Assembly: GCA_944990035.1 (NCBI GenBank)
Contig: CALYLX010000143.1
Coordinates: 558,001 to 622,000 of the forward strand
DNA length: 64,000 nucleotides
Direction: 5' to 3'
Source of the DNA: Clitopilus passeckerianus
Lineage: Eukaryota > Basidiomycota > Agaricomycetes > Agaricales > Entolomataceae
Each line of letters opens with the position of its first letter. The stretch's first letter is position 1. The notes beneath the pieces are model-generated. The model did not search any database. It worked only from the letters and a program-made list of their open reading frames with translations, and was not told where the DNA came from. Shown piece after piece: positions 21,444-32,862 of this stretch. A program made the translations under genes and the position numbers.

Positions 21444-22890
21444 ATGGCTTCAAGGGCTGGGATACAGTCAATACCGCGAGCAACGCCAGCTGCGGAACCT
21501 AGGAATGTGGATTCAATACGGAGGAGGATACCGAAGCGAAAGAGGGCCGATGACGACCTTACTCCAAGGTCGTCAGAGTTGTCGAAGAGGCAGAGTTGGC
21601 CGGACCAGGACGCGATAGGTACGTCTTCATCGTTATGCACGCGCTACACGGTCTAATTCCCGTCCAGCAAAGGCGAGAAGAGAGTGTCAACTTCTATCTG
21701 GCAACGATGTCATTTCATGCTACCCAACCTCGGATACCGTTCTTCACCAACATGACCACACGACATTCGTCTGTGAGTAGCTCAAATATGTTCTTATTCA
21801 TCATTGAGGTGTTAAACCTTGCTAGGGAACTCCCGGAGACCTGATTTGACACAGAACAACCGTGTTGATATCTACCTATTCCGCGCTGATACTGGCCAAG
21901 CGGTTTTACACTACCCAAACCAGATAAATCCCCCGAACCAAGCAGGTACCCTACAAGTTCCTGTCAACGATTCCTGGTGGGGGAACAATGGGGAAGCCTG
22001 GAACGGCAAGGACATCGGTTACCCATTCTCCTTCGTGCTTATCGACAGCGAAAAGTCTTTGGATGGTAGCCAAATTTCGCAACCTGTTTTTAGCGCTATC
22101 CGTGAGTAGCTTTTTGTGGCTCTGGCGTTCCTGAACTAAATATGAACGCGATGCAGAAACCACATATGCCGACTCTGTTGTCGCTTCAATGTCGTCGGCA
22201 TCAGTTGCCTCTGCTTCTTCAGTTGCGGCTTCGCTGTCCTCCGTATCAGCGTCTGTTTCAAAGACACATAACGCGAATCCATCGTCATCGTCAGGCAGTC
22301 TCCAACCCAATGGTGGTGGCCCAGACTTCCCTCATTGGGCAATCGCCGTCATTGTCGTTCTCGGTTTCCTCGCTATCCTCGCAGCTGGTATCGTCATCTT
22401 CTTGTTGATCCGCCGAAGAAGACGAAGAGAACATGACGAACGAAGAGACTCGATGAACTCTGCGTCACCCATGATCCAACACCCGCAAGGGGGACCCTCG
22501 TCACCATTACTCGCTGGGGCTGTTCTTGGCCGAGCTGGCAGCACTCATGACGAAAAGGCACGAGGTGGGCGAGATGCGCACAGTGTTGTCGGACATGACG
22601 GTGCCTCTACAATTTCGCGGTCGGGAAGTGCGAATGAAGGACCGTTCAGCGGTGCCGATGCGGCGATAATGGCGGATGCGTTCAGGAAGATGCTCCGGAA
22701 ACCTGATTTTGCGGAGCGGCCTGTCGAGGAGGGGGAGAGTCCGGAGAATGAGGGGAAGAGCGATATGATTAATCGGGAGTTGGCAGAGGAGGGAAGGGAT
22801 ATACGGAGTGTCAGGAGTGAGCGAGGTTACAAGGTGGAGACAACAAGCGACGACGGGGCAGACACAATACAGGACCATCGGGATAGATAG
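21444..22890 (+). CDS. Single-pass membrane protein with Ser-rich stalk
   Basis: Exons 21444-21618, 21668-21772, 21826-22101 and 22157-22890 give 429 aa. The order is a short basic N-terminus, a folded domain of about 120 residues (around TTFVWNSRRPD, VDIYLFRADTGQ and VNDSWW), a serine/alanine-rich stalk, one membrane span (WAIAVIVVLGFLAILAAGIV), a stop-transfer run of arginines, and a cytoplasmic tail of about 150 residues rich in S, E and R. The layout resembles fungal surface sensors or receptors with O-glycosylated stalks, but I do not recognise a named domain. No classical signal peptide is visible, so membrane insertion would rely on the single span, or a more upstream start was missed. 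Confidence 0.8.
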
Positions 22891-23892
22891 GACTGAACTC
22901 GATTTCTTTCCTTTCTCCCCCTGTTTGTGTCTTTCTACGTGTAATCTTCAACAGCTTTCTCTTCACCTTCATCCTCGACTTCATTTGCACTGTACAATTA
23001 CTCATCCTTTCTTCATCCTGGTTACTGGCACTTCCCACTTCGGTCTTGGCTTTCCGCGCTCTTCTACTCATTAGTCCTTATTTTATTTGCTCAAAGCGGA
23101 CTTGTTCACATTACCTATTCCATCCACAGACGGCTTTTATACCTATGGCTCGAACTGTATGCAATTCCCATCCTCCATCCGCTTAGACTCCCATCTCCCG
23201 CGACGGCTGTCCCCTTTCGACCTCTACCATTCTATCATCGTCTACCTGCATTCGTCTTCCCCTCTTCCGTCGTGCAACTCTCGCCTCTAATTTCTTTTGC
23301 CTTTACCTTCTCCGGATCAACCAAAAAGCGATCTTCCACTCCAACTCGGGTTGTCATTTACCTTTTTATAACGTATATGCGGACTCGTTCTACGTTCCTT
23401 GTACATATTTCTCATTCCTTGGTCTTCTTCGGTCTTTTCTTGGTCAACACCTTCCCATTCACAACTTCAGCCACTTCAACTGAAGAGGACACTCGTGTTT
23501 ACTGTATGTATCATTATATACTTTCGACCTGGTTGTCCTGAACTTGTATTTCTGGAATACAGTTCGTTTTATAACCTTTCTATACCACACCCCACATCGA
23601 GAATATCGAGCAAAAATACCCCCGCCTTGTTACTTGTTACTTTGGAACAGTTGAACTTTTACTTTTTTGGAGAGTAGATATCATGTCGAGCTACTTGGAC
23701 TCTGGACGTCTTTTGATAGACAGAGTTTGAACCCACCACTTGCGAATCCTTGTAAATAGCTAGTCTCTTTTACGTTACGTATATTAGTACTTAAAGATAG
23801 GTGGTCGGTGAGGTGCTTGAATGAATTCCATTTTTTTCTTTTCCTGAACAGTTGGTTGCCTCGAGTTAAGGCGAATGGGTCGCAAACATTCA
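22891..23892. other. Long pyrimidine-rich 3' flank
   Basis: A C/T-rich, gene-free stretch, probably the 3' UTR and terminator region of the membrane protein gene. From about 23700 it becomes homologous to 26060-26230, the 3' flank of the neighbouring F-box-like family gene. Confidence 0.45.
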
Positions 23893-26060
23893 TTAAGATG
23901 ATGATATACCAACGACAGCCAGTTCTATGCCTCTTTTGTTGGCTACCACCGATGCCCTGAGCCTCTCCGCGGCGGCGTCCTCTAACAGAGAATGGTGACC
24001 AGTGTGTATGATAACGACACAACCCCAACCTGTGACCTCCACAGCGTCAGACAGTCCCTCGAATGCGAACGCTTGACAAAAGATACGAATACTACGATCT
24101 TTCTTCGGCTTCACATCCCCTAAGTCACTCCGACCGCTGACTACAGCAGCGGAGAACTTTCCTTTCTTGAGGGAGATGTTAACATCCCACAGTTCCTTCA
24201 TCTCGGACAGGACTGTTTCGAGCGCGAAAGTCTCGTCCGGGTGATCGACGGCTATCTCGCACTCGCTAATGTAGAGACCGTTCAGAGACGGCGCTACTAT
24301 GCGAAGAAAGGCGGTGATGTCCTTGTTATGGAGGCCTTTCAGATTTACCAGGTACAACACCCGCAATGTGCCGCATGCAAAGGGGAGAAACTCTCTGCCG
24401 TAGATGGTTCCATCACCAATAGCCAAGCTGTTCAATTGGCAAAGACTCGCGGGATTGTTGGGTAGCTGCTGGTAAGATTTCGGTCAGAATGGGATATTAT
24501 ATGAAAATATTCAACCATACCGTTTCCGCGGCATCACTGAGGGTATTGGAACAATCAGGTATGCGCGGTAAATGTCTCTGGAGGATCACTCACGGATTGG
24601 GTAGCTTATCCCAACCCCCCAATGTTAAACTCCGTAGTTGTCTCCAACCCCGTATAATATGTTGGATATCGGACAGATAGAGAACTGGTTCGAGCTTCCC
24701 AGGCTGTGTGATGTCTACAAGTCGCTTGGAGGGTTTTATTTTGAGCCTTTTGACATTATGCATTCCACGCAAGAGATCTGCATGGACGCCAACCACAGAT
24801 TTCTGAAGAACGAGGGATCTCATGGATAATGTGGAGACTTCAAGAAATGTCTTGCATGCCTCAAGGAGCGCGGGCCAATCTAATTCCGATGCCCAGAATT
24901 CCAGGTAGCTATCGTCAAAGGCACTGAAATAGGATCCTCGCTCTGGTCGAAGGCGTATGGCACGGCGAGCATGACGGGGTGGCCTATTTGACTCTGGCTG
25001 ATACCTCCTTTACCAAGAATCTGGAAGATGGTTTCGATGGCCGGTAACCATGATCTACAAACCATCGCAAAAGAAAGCAAGTGTTTCTTCCACTGCATGT
25101 CATTACGGATGTCCGGGAGACGGTAGAAGTGAGAGGCTATTCTTTGAACGATCTCGCGGGTCAGGTGTATGGGCCTTCTGTTTCTCTCGTTGCACGGTAG
25201 GATGTGGATATAATGCAGAGTTGCTCTGCATAGGGGCCCCCAAGGAATAACTTCTGTAGGAGAGAATTCGAGCCAGAACGTCGAGGCCCATGGAGGTCGG
25301 CCCAGGAATTGTCGTTCATAGACAATTCTATATTCAAGACCAGGATTCTGTGGTATTTCATCTGCTTGCAAAGGCCGCAGGTGGTAGTAGGAAGTACCGG
25401 AGATCTTCTCGAGTATGAATACCGTAGCTGTGAGTGCACAGCCGGGCGTCGTTTCCCCGACGGAATTCTGGGAGTAATTTCTTTGCCTGGATGATGATGG
25501 TAAACGTGTCCCAGTGGTAGTCTGGTTTGGTCGATCCTTGTGTATCCTAGCCTCACGGTCACGAACGATTATCTGGTTTTATCTAAGTTAGAGCACTCTA
25601 GAGATAATGGAGTGAAGACGTACGATTGGGGAGAAGGGATCCGTAGCTTTGCAAACAATAAGGATTCGGAAACCGATGAAAGGCTCCGTGAGTGTAAAAA
25701 TTCATGACCACAGAGAAGCAACATTCGTTAAGGTTGGCACCAGGTTTAAGTTGAGGCCCTTCAGCCACATTATGGCTCATCCAGAACGACTGCGTATTTA
25801 ATAGAGCTTTTGAAACCATTCCACCCACCGAGGTTGTCGATCGATGTTACGGTGAACGGCAAGAGGTACGTGGGAGCATAGCCACCGCTTGGGTGATGCA
25901 CAATCTTGGATACAGTCCAAATCTGAGTCGACTGTTGGATATACGAACTTGAGTACATGGCCGTCAAAATTATTGGTAGGATTGATTCCTCGTTTTTGAA
26001 GCCTCAATCCTGGTCTGTCATATCGAGCTACGCTGGACGCGTTTAATGAACAGAGTCATG
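23700..26060. repeat. Tandem F-box-like unit 1
   Basis: Contains the pseudogene at 23893-25819 with flanks. The 3' flank ('cgaatccttgtaaa' and 'ttttacgt.acgtatatta') and the 5' flank match those of the next unit. Stops and starts are 2338 and 2326 bp apart, respectively. Boundaries are approximate. Confidence 0.8.
23893..25819 (-). pseudogene. F-box-like/LRR family pseudogene (two frameshifts)
   Basis: It aligns through its whole length with the intact tandem paralogue at 26231-28145: N-terminal exon (25819-25624, motif SFWMSHN), long F-box-like exon (from about 25572), 16-nt micro-exon and C-terminal exon ending at 23893. Two one-base changes break the frame. Exon 1 has one extra base in the segment after CCFSV (about 25705), leaving the intron in the wrong phase. 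The long exon lacks one base at about 24964, after the shared NPVMLA/HPVMLA motif; the paralogue's continuation (RAIRLRP) appears here in the next frame. Everything else, including splice sites, is well preserved, so inactivation is recent unless both are sequence errors. Confidence 0.8.
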
Positions 26061-28330
26061 TTTACCCTTGGCCGAGCCATTTCGAATCCTTGTAAAAGGT
26101 TTGGTTCTTTTACGTGACGTATATTATCATGAGGTGGTCGGTGTGCTCCTCGAAATCAAGTGAATAATCCCAATTTTCGTAACATCTTCCCACAGTTAGA
26201 TAGTGATCGAGCTGCACCAGGGACCCTTTCCTAGTATTCTTCATTGTCCTCAATGAACCGGAGGTTTATACCTCGTTTGTCAGCTACCTCCAATGCCTTA
26301 TCCATCTCTTCGTCGTCCTTGGAATCCAGACTCCACAGAATCTTGATTGAACCCCATCCAGTCACCTCCATAGCCTCCGACAGTCCCTCTAATACAAACG
26401 CTCGACAATATATACGAAGACTCTGATCTTTCTTTGGCCTCATATCCCCCACTTCGTTCTTGCCACTGATTATAGCAGCGGAGAAGTTTCCTGCCCTGAG
26501 ATTGATGTAAACGTCCCATAGTTTCGTCATCTCGGGCAGAACTGTTTCAAGCGCGGAAGGCTCATCGGGACGATCAACGGCTATTTCACAATCGTGAACA
26601 TACAGGTGGTCCAGAGACGGCGCTGCTATGCGAAGAAAGTCGGCGATGGATTTGTTATGGAGGCCGTTCAGCTTGTAAAACGACACACTCTTCAACGTGC
26701 CGTAGGCAAAGAGGAGGAGCTCCCTGCCGTAAATGGTTCCGTAAGCAACGGTCAAGTATTCCAATGGGCAAACGCTCGCAGAATTGTTGGGTAGCTGCCA
26801 GTACGATTGTGGTCAGAATGGGGCTTTGTCTGAAAGATTTAATCATACTGTTTCTACGGCGGCATCACTGAGGGGTATTAGAGCGATTGGGTACATGTAA
26901 TAGGCGTCTCTGAAGGTCACTCACAAATCGCACAATTTATCCCATCCCGTCAGCTCCAGGCGTCGTAAATGTCTCCAGTTTTGTATAATGTACTTGATAT
27001 CAGACAGATAGAGGACTGGGTTTGGCTTTCCAGGCTGTGCAGCGACTACGAGATCAGAGGCTTTAATAACGAGGCTTTCGACACTTTGCATTCCGCGCAA
27101 GACATCCGCGTGGACGCCAACCACAGATTTGTGAAGAGCGAGCGATGTCATGAATAATGTCGAGAATTCAAGAAAGCTCTTGCATGCCTCGAGGAGCGTG
27201 GGCCTATCTAATCTTGAGGTCCAGAGCTCCAGATAGTTATCGTCGAAAAAGCGGAAATAAGATCCTCGCTGTGGTCGAAGGCGTATGGCACGGGCGAGCA
27301 TGACGGGGTTACCTATTTGGCTAGCTCTGACACCTCCTTGACCAAGAATCTGGAAGATGGTTTCGATGGCCGGTAACCATGATCTGCAAACCATCGCAAA
27401 AGAAAGCAAATGTTTCTTCCACTGCATGTCTTTACGGATGTCCGGGATCTGGTAGAAGTGAGCGGCTATTCTTTGAACGATCTCGCGGGGCAGGTGTATG
27501 GTCCATCTGTTCCTCCCGCCGCACGGGAGGATGTGTATATAATGCAGAGTTGCTCTGTATAGGGGGCCCCAAGGAATAGCTTCTGTGGGAGAGAATTCGA
27601 GCCAGAACGTCGTGGCCCATGGGAGTCTGCCCAGTAGTCGTCTATCATAGACAATACGATATCCGAGGTCGGAATTCTTGGGGATATCATCTACTCGCAG
27701 AGACCGTAGGCGATAGTAAGAGGTGCCGGCAGTCTTCTCGAGGTTGAAGACAGCTGTAAGTGCGGATCTGGGCGTCGTATACCCAACGTGTGCCTGTGCG
27801 TCATTGCTTTGCATGGACGATGATCGTAAACGTGTCGTAGAGGTCGTCTGAATTGATCGATCCTTGAATCTCTCAGCCTCACGGTCATGTATGATTATCT
27901 GGTTTTGCTTATATCATAGGCTGCTTCAGGCTAATAGTATGCGGACATACGATGGGGGAGAAAGAATCCACAGCTTCGCAAACAATCATGATTCGAAGGC
28001 TAGTGAAAGGCTCGGTGAATGGGGATTCCACGATCACGGAGAAGCAGCATCCTTTCAATTTGGCGCCAGGTTTACGTTTAGGTCCGTCTACTGCGTTATG
28101 GCTTATCCAGTATGACTGGGTACTAGACAGTGGTTTTGTCGCCATTCCACCCACTGATATTGTCGATTAATGTTATGGCGAATGGCAAGAGGTATATGGG
28201 AGCATAGCCACCACATGTGGGTGATGTACAAGTTGGGATACGATCTAAATCGTTTGCTGGATATACAGACATGAGTACATGGCCGTCAAAAGTCGAGTTA
28301 GGATTGATTTTCAATCTACTACTATGTTTC
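26060..28330. repeat. Tandem F-box-like unit 2
   Basis: Contains the intact family gene at 26231-28145. Homology with unit 1 extends several hundred bases upstream of the start codon (25830-26010 aligns with 28150-28320), so the promoter was duplicated with the gene. Confidence 0.8.
26231..28145 (-). CDS. F-box-like/LRR family protein
   Basis: Four exons join in phase: 28145-27951, 27898-26925, a 19-nt micro-exon 26867-26849, and 26794-26231, giving 583 aa. Residues 1-65 form the family N-terminal domain (SYWISHN, then LRIMIVCEAVDSF). The F-box-like region is HLPREIVQRIAAHF followed by WKKHLLSFAMVCRSWLPAIE. Repeated leucine-rich segments follow (LRRLELTGWDKL, LKSVSFYKLNGLHN). A late TGWGSIKIL segment and a charged tail end the protein. 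By family analogy it may present substrates to a Skp1-Cul1 ligase; this is not shown by the sequence alone. The start is chosen because all paralogues begin a few residues before the [HFY]W[IL]S motif. It is the intact member of a tandem array with a pseudogene and a fragment. Confidence 0.8.
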
Positions 28331-28338
28331 TACGCCAG

Positions 28339-28690
28339 CTACATCCTGAATCTGATCCCCGTCTTCCTAGCAAACTTATTTGCCTCGTTTTCGATGGCCC
28401 AATCAATGTATGTCAACCCGTACCCGCGCTGCATTACGGTGATTTCGCCCCATCCCGTAACCTCAAGAGCAGGTAGTAGATCCTGTACCGGAAAACAACT
28501 GGTGGTGATGTGAATGCCGTAAGAACAATATCCAGCGTCCAGTAGGTTGTCAGGGTTCCTTCGGCGGCTGATTATCTCGGCGGTAAGGGCTTCCTCCCCA
28601 GTCAATACAATGCGGGTATTTTTTTCATATGGGAGAGGACCTGCTCGACAGCGTGAAGTTCGTTGGCATTTGTGTTGAAACGTCGATTCT
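28339..28690 (-). pseudogene. 5'-truncated F-box-like family fragment
   Basis: The last about 88 codons (28605-28339) read GEEALTAEIISRR, PALEVTGWGEITV and KTGIRFRM, matching the C-terminal exon of the tandem genes (NFSAAIISGK, AMEVTGWGSIKI, KRGINLRF). Upstream, an AVEQVLSHMKK segment is homologous but in another frame and hits a stop. All earlier exons are missing, and the start of the TOK channel gene follows about 140 bp away on the other strand. It is the remnant of a third tandem unit, spaced about 2.1 kb from its neighbour. Confidence 0.75.
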
Positions 28691-28830
28691 CTCAGGCTGT
28701 CGGAGATTTTGGAGAGATCTAATCTAATCTCGATTCGAATGTGGCTGTCCGCTTTTGCCTTCGCGTAGATCAGTTAGCCATTGAGGTCATTCTACGGTCA
28801 GTAGCGGCTCCACTCCATGCATTCATAGTT

Positions 28831-30940
28831 ATGAACGACCCAGGACTTGACGGACCCATCCAGGATATCTCTACCAGTGTCACACAAAATCTCAGGAGAA
28901 AACTATCCGATGAAACGACAGGCTCAGCAGCAGACAGCACGGCGGCCGGAGAAATTCGCCATGAGCTAAAGGCAGACCAAGAGGAGGAAGACCTTGGGTT
29001 GTCACAGTCGACGTAGGTTTCTGTCAAACTTCAACCGGCGAACGAAATTATCTCATGCAGGCTAAAGCATGTGGTGGTTTACATCAACTGCATTTCCACT
29101 CATCGCCGGAACCTTTGGACCCCTGGCAAACCTCTTTTCAATATGTGCACTGGCACAGACGTGGCGAATTGAAATCGCGGATGGAAGCTCAGAGATACAT
29201 GGAGAAAGAGTACCAGATCCACCGTGGTAAGCCGTTCTTCAAGCAGGCTTTCCTGAACGAACCTCACAGCCCCCAGGTTACTCGCGTTGAATGCCGTCTC
29301 ATTGGCAGCCGCATGCGTGGCGAACATACTCCTTCTACTCAACTTCGCTCATCGGGTACGATACTCCGTAGCGCAATCCTTCACAATCACCCTCTGGTGA
29401 GTTACCCACTCTTCACCTTCCGTCATTGTCGCATGGATTGATGGCCCCACTAGGTATATCTCTGCCGTTCTCCTGATCATTCCGCTGGGACGCACACGAG
29501 AGCTTGTCATTCAACCAACGAACGACCACGCCTTCTCTCAGGCGTACTACTACGGCATCATAGCTGCAGCTCTCTACACCATCATTTCCACGTTACTACT
29601 ATGGAACGTCCTTGGAGCCTGGCATTTCAAAGCCTACCCAGCATCCTTCAACCCGCTTACCCTGCCTCAGAGGACCCTCATGCTTCAGACGGTGTCATAT
29701 ACCCTATACCTCGCAATGGGAGCCGGTATATTCTCCGCGGCCGAAGGGTGGAACTACCTCGATGGCTTATATTGGTGTGACTACACCCTACTCACGATCG
29801 GCCTCGGTAGCGACTTCTCACCTTCAACCACACTTGGCCGGGCGTTATTGATTCCGTATACGGCTATTGGTATTATGATGATTGGTTTGATTGTTGGGAG
29901 CGTTCGTGGACTTGTATTGGAAAGAGGGAAGGTGAAGGTGGGCAGAAGAGTGCTTGGGAGACAGAGGGAGAAACGGATTGAGGAGATGAAGCATCCTGAG
30001 GCTGAGTGGAAGAGGCGAGAGTTCGAGGCGATGAGGAGGATTGAGAAGAAGTCCAAGCGGATTCAGCAATATTCAGCCTTGGGGATATCGTTCCTTGCAT
30101 ACCTCGTCCTTTGGTGCGGAGGTGCTTTGGTGTTCTGGTTCACGGAAAAGGTACAATTTCCTCACCAGTATCTTATTATCGCGACGACCTGATAAAATTA
30201 TTCAGCGACCTCAACATCTGACTTATTTCCAAGCTCTCTATTTTGCTTATACCACCCTACTCACAATAGGCTTCGGCGACATTTATCCTCAATCGAATTC
30301 CGGGAAACCTTTCTTCGTTGTATGGTCCCTCATGGCCGTTCCAACAGTTACTATCCTGATTTCGAACCTCGGCGAAACGCTCGTGCATTTATTGAAAGTA
30401 GGAACAATATGGATTGGTCAGAAGACCATTCTCCCCGAGCACAACCACGACAAGAAGAACAAGAATGGAAAGGAGAAAAAAGTTGAAGATACCCTGAAGG
30501 CCTCTCCTGAAGGCCGACGGAAACTTGACTTTTCGTGGAACCCCGAGAAGGAGGCTAGGCGTGAAGGAGTGGAGAAGGACGTGGAGAAGTTGGGGCACGC
30601 TGTCGAACATGCTGAGGAGGAGCGGGGGGAGCCTCGAAGCTTGATGGCGAGGCTAGCGAGCGAGATCAGCAATGTTGCAAAAGATCTCAACAGTAATCCA
30701 CCGAGGCCGTACGAGTGGGACGAGTGGCAGAAGTTTCTTGGGCTCATTGGGCCGAAGGCACTCAAATCATCCATAGCATCTACGGAGACGGGGAATAGGG
30801 GAGAGGAAGAAGTGGATTGGTCTTGGTTGGGAGACGATGGACCTTTGTTCAGCACGATGACTGAGCCAGAGTGGGTTATGCAGAAGTTGTGCAGCCGCAT
30901 GGAGAAGGAGATCGAGCGTAGGGAGTCTTCCCGTAGCTAG
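28831..30940 (+). CDS. TOK-type outward-rectifier potassium channel
   Basis: Exons 28831-29012, 29068-29226, 29277-29396, 29454-30150 and 30206-30940 give 630 aa. Two pore loops carry potassium selectivity filters: TLLTIGLGSDFSP in the fourth exon and TLLTIGFGDIYP in the fifth. About eight hydrophobic spans are visible (for example FTSTAFPLIAGTFGPLANL, LLALNAVSLAAACVANILL, YYGIIAAALYTIISTLLLW, IGIMMIGLIVGSV), the 8-TM/2-pore layout of fungal TOK channels. They pass K+ out of the cell across the plasma membrane on depolarisation. A basic loop lies between the pore halves and a charged cytoplasmic tail of about 150 residues ends the protein. The acceptor at 29067 (AAG) rather than 29060 is needed to avoid an in-frame stop. 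It borders the degraded end of the F-box-like array. Confidence 0.93.
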
Positions 30941-31452
30941 TACTTTTATCTTCAGGTGTTACTGTTCTCCATAATCTCGGTTTATTTGAACGGTCGTACT
31001 GGATATTCCTGGCGACCGCAAGAACCAGAGCAGAAACTGTTTTCTTGACTGCATTCCGAATCCGCCGGAGCCGGGGTCGGGCTTAATAACCGTCCAAATC
31101 AACAGAGACAAATAGCGGCCGATTGGCTTGGCGTTCGGCCTGCCTTTGCCTTTACGGTTGACTTGTATCAATCGGACCGTTTTTACTTCCTTACGCTGAG
31201 ATACCTCGACGTTCGTGTCACTTCGTGGCGGCTACAAGCTGATACTGGGTTATTATGCCAGAAAGAGCCCTTATGACTGGATTCAGGCACTAAACGGCGA
31301 ATAAGCCCCAAATGTGTCAGCTTCCGGATGCGTCACCTTGTCTCAAAAGATTGAAACAAGAGGGCGGCATTGGCCAGTATTGGGCTTCATTCTTGCCTCC
31401 AGTCGCCCAGGTCTTTGCAATCTACTTCTATTATTGAGAGCTTCATGAAACT
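30941..31452. other. Intergenic
   Basis: Terminator side of the TOK channel and promoter side of the seven-TM gene. No features recognised. Confidence 0.5.
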
Positions 31453-32681
31453 ATGGGGTGGTCGTTAGCTCGTGCTCACCTCTCGACTCTTTTTCTATCC
31501 TCGACCTTCTATGGTGCGAGGCGTATTGTTCCGTTTGATATTTAGAGAATGCTAATCTGGAATAGGGATGAACATGGTGACTTTCTTCGCGACCATTCAC
31601 CGCCTCATAATGGTCGATGGTCGCCTCAAATCCTGGAAGCGTCTTAATATATTCATGACCGTTGCCGCTGTCCTTACTTTTGCCCTCTCATCCTTCGACA
31701 TGGCGATCGTCTTGCACTTCAGCGTCAAGTATTTCATCGATCACACACCTGCTGCTACTCGGAAGGTGGAAGGCCTGGCGAATTGGTGGGGGATAACGGA
31801 ATACTCCGTTCTCGTGATACTGACCTTCCTCGGGGATGCCGTGTTGGTAAGGCCTTTGGATTCCCGCCCCGTACACCGGATTCTCAACATAGACCCTCAA
31901 CAGATATTCAGAGTATGGGTACTATGGGGCCACAGCTTGAAGATGATTGCTATTCCCGTCGCGTTCGGTTTGGTGCGAACAGGTGTGCAAGTTATGTCTG
32001 CGTCTTCTACCCAAGTCTGACGGTCGATAGGGTGTGGGATTGCCGTGCCAATTCTAACCAAGAAAACCTACGATCAACCAATACACTCAGCAATCCAACC
32101 ATTCGTTACTACTTTCCTCGTTCTGACACTCGTGGTGAACGTGATATCCTCGACGCTCATCGTCTACCGTATATGGGTAATACACCAAGAGTCCAAGCAA
32201 TGGCACGTATCAAATAATTATGAAGACCCTTTTTATCGGGCCATACGAGTCACGATCGAAGCAGGCGTAATATACGTCATCTCTTTGGTAGTACTCCTAG
32301 TTGCCTACCTCTGTGAATACCCCCTAGCGATCCCTGTTTCCCGCATTGTGAGTGCCTGGCTTCTGCCTTCACCTCTATCCTTACTCAACCCCACCAGACC
32401 CTACAATTAGTTGTATGTCAACTCCGTCCCTTTCTAAATTTCTGCAGCTGAAGGTTCAATGCTAGGGAATAACATTCAACCTAGTAATCATCCATAGCGC
32501 CCAAACACATGACCAACACCAAGAGGTAGTATCCTCTCTCGGTAGCCCAAGCAATCGGCCACCAGTATCTGTCAACATGGAGGTGACTGTTGAACGAGAC
32601 CCACCTGAGGAACCACCTCGACAAAACCGGGCTCGAGCGAATTCTCAATGGGAGAAGGCGCGGTGTTCATGGGCACCTTGA
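31453..32681 (+). CDS. Seven-transmembrane protein of a basidiomycete family
   Basis: Exons 31453-31513, 31566-31846, 31904-31982, 32031-32347, 32398-32412 (15 nt) and 32466-32681 give 322 aa. Seven hydrophobic spans can be read, among them MTVAAVLTFALSSFDMAIVL, TEYSVLVILTFLGDAVL, MIAIPVAFGLVRTG, FVTTFLVLTLVVNVISSTL, AGVIYVISLVVLLVAYLC and LVGITFNLVII. The order and motifs (the 'IYRIWVI'-like end of span 5, the 'GITFNLVII' end span) fit a large family of unnamed seven-TM proteins common in Agaricomycetes. Function unknown; receptor-like roles are often guessed without proof. A hydrophilic tail of about 55 residues follows. The 15-nt exon is supported by phase and by the family's continuous span 7. 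Confidence 0.82.
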
Positions 32682-32862
32682 TGCACGTCATGATACGACT
32701 CGTAGACAACACTAATGGCATTTCACGATATCATATACACGAACACGCTATGGATCTACACGAGATAATATACACATGATATAGAAAGATTTCGTAAACC
32801 GTCGTCAGGTAGAGGAAAGGGGTTTCAGAAACGTGAAATATAATAATGTTCACCCTAGTAAA

